From Bog-473 sp963738135 (lineage in GTDB: Bacteria; Actinomycetota; Acidimicrobiia; Acidimicrobiales; RAAP-2), in assembly GCA_963738135.1 (NCBI GenBank), contig CAVTVK010000001.1, positions 434,001-498,000 of the forward strand: 64,000 bases of DNA. Direction: 5' to 3'. Below, piece after piece: positions 37,551-44,555 of the stretch. A model generated the notes under the pieces. It made no database searches and had not been told where the DNA came from. It worked only from the letters and a program-made list of their open reading frames with translations. A program made the position numbers and the translations under genes. Position 1 is the first letter of the stretch. Every line of letters begins with the position of its first letter.

Positions 37551-38483
37551 ATGGTGAGACCCGCCCCCGCCGCACTAAGAGCAACCCAAATCCTGGACTT
37601 TCTCATCGCCCATCCGACACAGGGTTTCACGCTCTCCCAAATCGCTCGAGCAAACGACATCAACGTGGCGACCGCTCGCACTGTCTTGGCGGTACTGACC
37701 GACGCCGGCTACGTGGTCCGTCAGGATTCGAACCGAACATTTGCGCTCGGCCCCCTCTTGGTTGCGGCCGGGAGCGCCGCTCTCGAGCGCTACCCCGCGG
37801 TGGAAGTGGCCCGTGAAGAGATCAAGCGGGTGAGCCGCGAGTTCGGCGTCGAACTCCTCCTCACAGTGGCGGCGGGAGACGACATCGTGGCCGTAGCGAG
37901 AGCGGGGCGAGCGCACCCGCATGGCATCGACGTCGGCCGCCGCGTGCCGCTGGTTCCCCCGCTCGGGGCAGTCTTCACCGCTTGGAGTTCCCAAGAGGAG
38001 ATTGAGACGTGGGCCGCACGTGCCGGAGAAGGTGACCCAGCTGAGACCGGGCGATATAGGAGAATCCTCGAATCGACAGCCAACCGTGGATATTCGGTCG
38101 CGTTGCGGGTCCCGGAGGCCGACAACATCGTGAGTGACGCGATCGCCGCTGTCGCCGACCACCCGGCGAGCCGAGGTGAATTCCGGCGTGCGGCTTCCGG
38201 GCTCGCCCGCGTGAACTACCACCTCGAGGGTCTCGAGGGCGAAGGGCCGTACCGGGTCCTCATGATTGCGGCGCCGGTTTTTGACGCCGAAGGCCGGACG
38301 CTTCTCGCCATTTCCCTGTTTGATCTCCCCGCCCCGCTCAGCGCGACGAAGGTTGCTGAATGGGGTGCTCGACTCCGAGACGTGGGATTAGGTATCACGC
38401 GGGCGACTCGAGGGGAACCTCCCGCCATTCCGATATCGGAACTGCGTGCACAGCGCGTGACGCAGACGAACCACGACGACTGA
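37551..38483 (+). CDS. IclR-family transcriptional regulator
   Basis: The 310-residue protein has an N-terminal winged helix (ALRATQILDFLIAHPTQGFT, then LSQIARANDINVATARTVLAVL) and a C-terminal effector-binding domain (GVELLLTVAAGDDIVAVARAG, PLVPPLGAVFTAWSS). IclR regulators sense catabolic intermediates. It lies beside a luciferase-like monooxygenase on one side and an esterase on the other (stop to start 9 bases), which are probable targets. Confidence 0.88.
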   Translation: MVRPAPAALRATQILDFLIAHPTQGFTLSQIARANDINVATARTVLAVLTDAGYVVRQDSNRTFALGPLLVAAGSAALERYPAVEVAREEIKRVSREFGVELLLTVAAGDDIVAVARAGRAHPHGIDVGRRVPLVPPLGAVFTAWSSQEEIETWAARAGEGDPAETGRYRRILESTANRGYSVALRVPEADNIVSDAIAAVADHPASRGEFRRAASGLARVNYHLEGLEGEGPYRVLMIAAPVFDAEGRTLLAISLFDLPAPLSATKVAEWGARLRDVGLGITRATRGEPPAIPISELRAQRVTQTNHDD

Positions 38484-38492
38484 GGAGGCACA

Positions 38493-39401
38493 GTGGAAGA
38501 TCAGCGCGATCCCCTACTCATACCGGACCTTCCGCCACGTCGTCCCGGCACCCCTGCCGCGAGGGAACTTCAGGCGCTTCGCTCCATGATTGCGGCCGCA
38601 CTCGACCCCTCCCCTTCCGGGGCCGCCGAAGACGAGCTGACGTTGGGCCAGGTGCCGTGCGTGATCTGCGAGGTGGCGGATCCGCAGGCAACCCTTCTGT
38701 GGTTCCACGGGGGCGGGTTCCGGCTGGGCTCGGCTCGCCAGTCGAAGGCGTTCGGGGAGCGACTGGCAAGAGCAACCGCCGCACGCGTCGTCCTCGTCGA
38801 TTACGCACTGGCGCCAGAACGACCCTTTCCAGCGGCGCTGCACGACGCCTTCGCTGCATTCAAAGGGGCTCGAGCCCGTTGGCCTGGTGCCTTCATCCTG
38901 GGAGGAGACTCAGCTGGCGGTGGCCTGGCTACTGCATTGACTGTGGCCATGGAGGGGGCCGGCAGTGAGTCTTCGGGCGGGGTGGTACTCCTCTCACCCT
39001 GGTGCGACCTCACGGTGTCTGCCCCCAGCTACACCGTAAACGCCTCGACAGATCCGCTCTTCTCTGCCGCGTCTGCCACCGAAGCGGCAGCTCTGTACCT
39101 CCAAGGCTGGGACGCTCACGACCCCCTCGTCTCTCCGGTACTCGCCCGGATTACCCGGTTCCCCTCGACACTGATCTTCGCTTCCACCGATGAAGTCCTG
39201 CTCGACGACTCCCGTCGGCTTACCGATGTCCTCGTCCGCGCGAGTACCGACGTCACTGCGCACTATGTACCAGGCGTCCAACACGTCTGGCCAACCCTGC
39301 AGCAGGACCATCCGGCGTCTTTCACGGCCCTCTCGGAGATCAGCCAATTCGTGACTCGTTGCAGCCGTGCTGTGCAGCCCGAGCAGAATCGAACAGTCTG
39401 A
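38493..39401 (+). CDS. Alpha/beta hydrolase, hormone-sensitive-lipase family
   Basis: GTG 38493 follows GAGGAGGCACA. The 302-residue enzyme has LLWFHGGGFRLGS (oxyanion hole), ILGGDSAGGGLATAL (nucleophile Ser), STDEVLLDD (acid) and GVQHVWP (His). It is a cytosolic esterase or lipase of the same family as 30735-31697. It follows the IclR gene at once and is probably co-transcribed with it. Confidence 0.88.
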   Translation: MEDQRDPLLIPDLPPRRPGTPAARELQALRSMIAAALDPSPSGAAEDELTLGQVPCVICEVADPQATLLWFHGGGFRLGSARQSKAFGERLARATAARVVLVDYALAPERPFPAALHDAFAAFKGARARWPGAFILGGDSAGGGLATALTVAMEGAGSESSGGVVLLSPWCDLTVSAPSYTVNASTDPLFSAASATEAAALYLQGWDAHDPLVSPVLARITRFPSTLIFASTDEVLLDDSRRLTDVLVRASTDVTAHYVPGVQHVWPTLQQDHPASFTALSEISQFVTRCSRAVQPEQNRTV

Positions 39402-39530
39402 TTTGGAAATCCGGAGCGGAGAGGTCGGTTCTTGATCACGGCACCATCAGCGTTGGGACAAGTGATGGCACGAATCTGCGCTTTGCACCATCGATCACCG
39501 TTACCCGAGACGTGGTGACGGTGACCTAAG

Positions 39531-40571
39531 TTGGACAATGTGCAGCCCGCATCCATTCCCGCAACGCTCAATACGCTCCTTGACTGCGAATGGCTCGGGG
39601 ACGTCCTCAGCGACGTCAACGAAGATGAGCGCATCATCGCACTCGAACAAGTTGATTCGTCGAAGACCCTTGCCGAGAAGGTTCGGTTCAGCGCCATAAT
39701 CGAGAAATCGGGAGGGCAGCGGCGAACCAGATCCTATTGTGTCAAGGCACACCTTGACGGATCATCTGGGATGGATTTGTTTTCGGAGGCCCGGTTCTAC
39801 AGCGAGCTAGCGCCGCTCCTCCACGTGCGCACACCACGCAGCTATTACGCAGCCGTCGACGAGCCCGCGGCACAAGCAATGATCATCATGGATGACGTCG
39901 TCGACATGGGCGGTCAGTTTCTGAGCGCGCACCGGCCATACTCATTGGAGACGGTACGAGATTCGCTGGCCCAGTTGGCTCTGCTTCACGCTTCGACCTG
40001 GGCTGGGGCTCGAACCGCTCACATGGACTGGCTTTCACCCCGAATTCGCGGCATGACCGAATACTTCCAAGGGCAATTTCTCCAGTCGCTACTCGACGAC
40101 GGCCGCTGCGGCGACATCGCTCCCGAGCTTCGAGACGCCAAGAACCTGGTCGAAGCGGTGCAACGCACTGCTGATCACGAAATTACCTGTGTGATCCATG
40201 GAGATACGCACTCCGGAAACGTCTACCTCGACCGCGATGGTCGCGCGAACTGGATCGATTGGCAGGTGGTGCAGCGCGGGCACTGGGCAACCGACGTCAG
40301 CTACCACCTGGGGACCGTGCTTGATATCGAGTCGCGACGGACCCACGAAGCTGGTTTGCTCCGCCATTACCTCCAGGAATTGCAATCTCACGGGATCAAG
40401 GTCCCCGAGTGGGACGAGGCCTGGGAGAGGTACGCCCTCAGCTTCTCGTATGGATACTTTCTCTGGGCCATCACCCGAATCAGTTCCCGGGCAGTTGTCC
40501 TCATCCACATCCCCCGACTTACTGCTGCGCTCACCGACCATGACACGTTCCGCCGACTCGGCGTAACGTGA
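39531..40571 (+). CDS. Phosphotransferase, APH/ecdysteroid-kinase-like family
   Basis: The frame starts at TTG 39531, with GTG 39540 as an alternative; neither has a clear ribosome binding site. The 346-residue protein has CVIHGDTHSGNVYLDRDG and NWIDWQVVQRGHWATDVSYH. These closely parallel the motifs of the protein at 14975-16045, so the two are paralogues. It would phosphorylate a small molecule with ATP; neighbours suggest a catabolic alcohol rather than an antibiotic. Confidence 0.8.
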   Translation: MDNVQPASIPATLNTLLDCEWLGDVLSDVNEDERIIALEQVDSSKTLAEKVRFSAIIEKSGGQRRTRSYCVKAHLDGSSGMDLFSEARFYSELAPLLHVRTPRSYYAAVDEPAAQAMIIMDDVVDMGGQFLSAHRPYSLETVRDSLAQLALLHASTWAGARTAHMDWLSPRIRGMTEYFQGQFLQSLLDDGRCGDIAPELRDAKNLVEAVQRTADHEITCVIHGDTHSGNVYLDRDGRANWIDWQVVQRGHWATDVSYHLGTVLDIESRRTHEAGLLRHYLQELQSHGIKVPEWDEAWERYALSFSYGYFLWAITRISSRAVVLIHIPRLTAALTDHDTFRRLGVT

Positions 40572-40823
40572 GTCCCTGGCTGGGCGTCCGGCCGGCGGGC
40601 ACACCGGTGATGTGGCCTCCGAGGCACGTACCGCTCAGCGCGACGGCTCTCAATCCCTTTGGTCACCTTGAAAGAGGGGAGGCTTATCGGACTATTAGTG
40701 TCGGCGAGCCCAACGCCTCCCTTCGTGAACGTCGAGCGATGCCCCAAGGAGCATCTGGACCCGTTCTTTGGAGAAACCGCTATCAGAGACAGTCAGGTCC
40801 AACGGCGCGCTCTTACTGATGGC
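40572..40823 (-). pseudogene. Decayed livF duplicate (5' part)
   Basis: On the minus strand, immediately after the first substrate-binding gene, a GTG with early stops is followed by broken livF-like sequence. LDLTVSDSGFSKERVQMLLG aligns with LTVSELDFSYGKLQVLFG of intact LivF, and further on the VPAER region aligns with nucleotides near 42870. Many stops and shifts are present, and the remainder of the ATPase is absent. It marks the second copy of a binding-protein plus livF duplication. Confidence 0.75.
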
Positions 40824-42212
40824 TCACTTGAACGGCGGATTCCAGGTCGGGTTCGGGATATGCCAGCACTGGCATGATGACACGAAGTACTCGGCTCGCC
40901 AATATCCGACGCCAAAGGGAGCTTTCTTTGGTGCCGCCGCGTAGTTGACCGGTCCGAAAGGATATGAATACTCGACGGTCCCGACGGCGTGTAGTGCAGC
41001 AGGCAGCTGGGCTGGCTGCAAAGAGGTCGCGTGGTTGAGGATCCCCTGGACATACCAGAGGTAGTTGCAAGCAACACCTTCGTACCCATCAAGTGACTTG
41101 TACACAGTGGTTGTGCCTGGCCCTCTGAACAGCGCGTTGCACTTCTGGGTTCCGGGACCCGGCTTGAAGGTCGGCACCGTCTGTTCACCGTAGGCCTGCG
41201 CCGTCACGTTGACAGCGCCGTTGAGATTGGCGATGCCCGGCGTGTCTGCACCCGTGGTGTTTGGCAGAGCGACTGAGTCGCTCGACAGCAAGTACTGCGG
41301 CTTGTAATTCTGCTGCGACGCCACCTGAGTAAATATGGCGGATGAGGTGCCCGCCTGAGCAGTTGTGACGCTCGTCACTCCAGCGTTCTTGAACGCGAGG
41401 ACAGCGGGTTGCAGCATCGACTCCGTGTAGTTCTGGCCGGCTGGACAACCCAGGTTGAACTCGACGATCTTGCTCTTCGGGACACCCGCTTCCTTCAGCG
41501 CAGCCCGTTCTGCAACTATTAAGGAAGGGTTGCACGTGGCGTAGAGCACGCCGAGCTTCTTGAAGCCCTTGGATGCCTTGAAGTACCCCAGCTGGTTGAA
41601 CCCGAGGACACTGTTGCGAATGTCCGTCGCTGGCACCCCGAGAAGCTGCAGGTAGTAGGGGTAGTACTTCGTGAGCTGGTCCGGAGTCAGGTACTGGGAT
41701 GCGTACGCCACCTTGGCGGTCGGGATGCAGTTGCTCGCGTTGACGGCACTGAGCGCGCCGACATCGAGGACCATGAACGGCTTGCTGGCGGCGATGGTCA
41801 GACAAGACTGTTGCGCGCCAGCGGCGTCGATTGGGTTGACGGGGTAGAACTTCAACACGAGCTTGCGACATCCGGCGCCGCCCGACTTGTTGATGCTCTG
41901 GGCGACGGTGTTCCAGTCGTTCTCCTGGACCTGGGTCGAGGGCACTCCGATAGTCGCGTTGGTGAGGGCCCCTCCTGAGATGGCGACCTCCGTTACCGCC
42001 AAGGTGACCGTGCTCGAGGTGACACCCTGGGCTGTGCCCTTCACGCATCCCGAGCTACTGGCACTCAGGCTCCTGGTGGCAGCCGTGGCCGCGACCGATG
42101 CGCCCGAAGGTGAGCTGGCGATCAGCACCAGCCCGCCGAACAGACAGGCCGCGAGCGGAATGGCCATCACCTGCCTGACCCGAGATGACCTCAGGACATT
42201 TGGCACTCTCAT
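40824..42212 (-). CDS. ABC transporter substrate-binding protein, copy 1
   Basis: ATG 42212 follows AAGGAGGAGAACCAC; the open frame extends to 42287. The 462-residue lipoprotein-like or secreted protein has signal segment VRQVMAIPLAACLFGGLVLIA and a LivJ-type binding fold (SKIVEFNLGCPAGQNYTES, YKPQYLLSSDSVALPN). Its first about 210 residues are virtually identical to copy 2 (43105-44493), while the rest differs at many sites. It is downstream of livF in the operon and probably offers a variant ligand specificity. Confidence 0.9.
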   Translation of the reverse strand: MRVPNVLRSSRVRQVMAIPLAACLFGGLVLIASSPSGASVAATAATRSLSASSSGCVKGTAQGVTSSTVTLAVTEVAISGGALTNATIGVPSTQVQENDWNTVAQSINKSGGAGCRKLVLKFYPVNPIDAAGAQQSCLTIAASKPFMVLDVGALSAVNASNCIPTAKVAYASQYLTPDQLTKYYPYYLQLLGVPATDIRNSVLGFNQLGYFKASKGFKKLGVLYATCNPSLIVAERAALKEAGVPKSKIVEFNLGCPAGQNYTESMLQPAVLAFKNAGVTSVTTAQAGTSSAIFTQVASQQNYKPQYLLSSDSVALPNTTGADTPGIANLNGAVNVTAQAYGEQTVPTFKPGPGTQKCNALFRGPGTTTVYKSLDGYEGVACNYLWYVQGILNHATSLQPAQLPAALHAVGTVEYSYPFGPVNYAAAPKKAPFGVGYWRAEYFVSSCQCWHIPNPTWNPPFK

Positions 42213-42263
42213 GTGGTTCTCCTCCTTGTGGGATCGTGCTGCCCGAACGGGCTGAATCAGATG
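41541..42263. repeat. Near-identical duplicate tract A (5' half of binding-protein gene)
   Basis: This 723-base segment matches 43822-44544 with only about eight differences. Similarity drops sharply on both sides. It covers the leader, ribosome binding site and first half of the gene. Confidence 0.85.
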
Positions 42264-42343
42264 GAGACTGATTGCGGCGTCGCCCATGACATAATTCGCG
42301 GGACTCGTGTGTTGACGGTGCCGCCTACTTAGGCCGCCAGCAC

Positions 42344-43108
42344 CTAGACGGTCGGAACGCCAGGTTGAGGTGTCGAGCCCAGGAAGACGGCACGAGCGAT
42401 GTCGTCGCGAGCGATGAGATCCCGGGTGGGACCCTCGAACCGGACCTCACCCTTCTCGAGAAACACGGACCGTTCGCAGATCTCAGCGGCAATATTGAGG
42501 CTTTGCTCCACCACAACCAGTGTGACGCCCGTGGCATGGATGCGCCGCACCACCTCGATAAGCTCGCCCACCACAATGGGCGCCAAGCCGAGGGACATCT
42601 CGTCGATGCAGAGCACCTTCGGATCGAGCAAGAGCGCCTTTGCGACGGCGACCTGCTGCTGCTCGCCGCCCGAGAGGGTGCCCGCCTTTTGCCGTCGACG
42701 CGATGCGAGCGACGGGAAGGTCTCGTAGACGACTTCGCGCCGTTCCTTTTTCTGCGACCGACCCATTCCGGCCGTGAGGGCCTGCATCTCCAGGTTTTCG
42801 TCCACCGTTAGGTCCGTGAACACGGACCGACCACCGACGACCATCAGCAGACCTTGACTGGGCAGCCGTTCGGCTGGCACGCCGGTGATCTCGTCCCCGA
42901 GGTAGGTCACGGTCCCCCGTGTGGGTTTCTCCAGACCCGCGACCACCTTGAGGAGGGTGGACTTGCCGGCACCATTGGTGCCGAGCAAGGCCAACGCCTC
43001 CCCTCGGTGGACCTCGAGCGATACCCCAAAGAGCACCTGGAGCTTCCCGTAGGAGAAGTCGAGCTCGGATACCGTGAGCGTGTGGGGACGCTCTCCCTGC
43101 TCGCTCAT
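42344..43108 (-). CDS. livF: Branched-chain-type ABC transporter ATP-binding protein LivF
   Basis: The 254-residue ATPase has Walker A LLGTNGAGKSTLLKV, signature TLSGGEQQQVAVAKALLL and Walker B KVLCIDEMSLGLAP, with Met where most LivF have Pro. The short C-terminal end without the LivG extension marks it as LivF. It powers uptake with the LivHMG fusion at 44556-47483. Its ATG overlaps the stop of binding-protein copy 2 by four bases. Confidence 0.92.
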   Translation of the reverse strand: MSEQGERPHTLTVSELDFSYGKLQVLFGVSLEVHRGEALALLGTNGAGKSTLLKVVAGLEKPTRGTVTYLGDEITGVPAERLPSQGLLMVVGGRSVFTDLTVDENLEMQALTAGMGRSQKKERREVVYETFPSLASRRRQKAGTLSGGEQQQVAVAKALLLDPKVLCIDEMSLGLAPIVVGELIEVVRRIHATGVTLVVVEQSLNIAAEICERSVFLEKGEVRFEGPTRDLIARDDIARAVFLGSTPQPGVPTV

Positions 43109-44493
43109 TTAAAGGGCGGGTTCCACGTGGGATTCGGAATGTGCCAGCACTTGCACGATGACACGTAGTTCTCCGCACGCCAGTAGCCGACGCCGTAGGG
43201 CGCCTTCTTCGGGGCTGCCGTGTAGTTGACCGGCCCGAAGGGGTAGGAGAACTGAATGGTTCCGACTGCATGCAGCCCAGCCGGGAGCTGTGCCGGCTGA
43301 AGCGATGTCGCATTCTTCAGGATTCCCTGCACATACCACAGGTAGTTGCAGGCGACGCCCTCGTAGCCGTCCAGTGACTTGTAGACGGTCGTGTTGCCGG
43401 GGCCACGGAAGAGCGCGTTGCACTTCTGCGTTCCAGGACCCGGAGTGAAACCTGGAGCGGTTTCTTCGCCATACGCCTGCCCCGTCACGTTGACGGCCCC
43501 ATTGAGGTTGGTCGAGTCGGGCACATCTGAACCCGTGGTGTTTGGCAGAGCGATGGTGTCGCTGGCGAGGAGGTATTGCGGCTTGTAGTTCTGTTGCCCT
43601 GCGACTTGAGTGAAAATGGCAGCTGAGGTACCCGCCTCGGCAGACGTCACGTCGGTCACACCGGCATTCTTGAAGGCGAGAACTGCCGGCTGCAAGATGG
43701 ATTGCGTGTACGTCTGTCCGGCCGGACAGCCCACGTTGAACTCGACGATCTTGCTCTTCGGCACGCCAGCCTGCTTCAGAGCGGCCCGCTCAGCGACAAT
43801 CAGCGCTGGGTTGCACGTGGAGTAGAGCACGCCGAGCTTCTTGAAGCCCTTGGATGCCTTGAAGTACCCCAGCTGGTTGAACCCGAGGACACTGTTGCGA
43901 AGGTCGGACACTGGCACCCCGAGAAGCTGCAGGTAGTAGGGGTAGTACTTCGTGAGCTGGTCCGGAGTCAGGTACTGGGATGCGTACGCCACCTTGGCGG
44001 TCGGGATGCAGTTGCTCGCGTTGACGGCACTGAGCGCGCCGACATCGAGGACCATGAACGGCTTGCTGGCGGCGATGGTCAGACAAGACTGTTGCGCGCC
44101 AGCGGCGTCGATTGGGTTGACGGGGTAGAACTTCAACACGAGCTTGCGACATCCGGCGCCGCCCGACTTGTTGATGCTCTGGGCGACGGTGTTCCAGTCG
44201 TTCTCCTGGACCTGGGTCGAGGGCACTCCGATGGTCGCGTTGGTGAGGGCCCCTCCTGAGATGGCGACCTCCGTTACCGCCAAGGTGACCGTGCTCGAGG
44301 TGACACCCTGAGCTGTGCCCTTCACGCATCCCGAGCTACTGGCACTCAGGCTCCTGGTGGCAGCCGTGGCCGCGACCGATGCGCCCGAAGGTGAGCTGGC
44401 GATCAACACCAGCCCGCCGAACAGACAGGCCGCGAGCGGAATGGCCATCACCTGCCTGACCCGAGATGACCTCAGGACCTTTGGCACTCTCAT
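43105..44493 (-). CDS. ABC transporter substrate-binding protein, copy 2
   Basis: ATG 44493 has the same AAGGAGGAGAACCAC site as copy 1. The 462-residue protein has the same signal peptide and LivJ-like fold, and ends SSCKCWHIPNPTWNPPFK. It overlaps livF by ATGA and follows the permease/ATPase fusion, so this is the original operon position. Differences from copy 1 lie mostly in the ligand-binding second half (e.g. VTDVTSAEAGTSAAIF versus VTSVTTAQAGTSSAIF). Confidence 0.92.
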   Translation of the reverse strand: MRVPKVLRSSRVRQVMAIPLAACLFGGLVLIASSPSGASVAATAATRSLSASSSGCVKGTAQGVTSSTVTLAVTEVAISGGALTNATIGVPSTQVQENDWNTVAQSINKSGGAGCRKLVLKFYPVNPIDAAGAQQSCLTIAASKPFMVLDVGALSAVNASNCIPTAKVAYASQYLTPDQLTKYYPYYLQLLGVPVSDLRNSVLGFNQLGYFKASKGFKKLGVLYSTCNPALIVAERAALKQAGVPKSKIVEFNVGCPAGQTYTQSILQPAVLAFKNAGVTDVTSAEAGTSAAIFTQVAGQQNYKPQYLLASDTIALPNTTGSDVPDSTNLNGAVNVTGQAYGEETAPGFTPGPGTQKCNALFRGPGNTTVYKSLDGYEGVACNYLWYVQGILKNATSLQPAQLPAGLHAVGTIQFSYPFGPVNYTAAPKKAPYGVGYWRAENYVSSCKCWHIPNPTWNPPFK

Positions 44494-44544
44494 GTGGTTC
44501 TCCTCCTTGTGGGATCGTGCTGCCCGAACGGGCTGAATCAGATG
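43822..44544. repeat. Near-identical duplicate tract B (5' half of binding-protein gene)
   Basis: Partner of 41541-42263. The upstream ends diverge directly after the shared GAATCAGATG. Confidence 0.85.
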
Positions 44545-44555
44545 TGACGGTTGGA

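Noticed and set aside
37720..37740. tRNA T-arm-like GATTCGAACC
   Set aside because: It lies inside the IclR coding sequence and no cloverleaf can be drawn around it.
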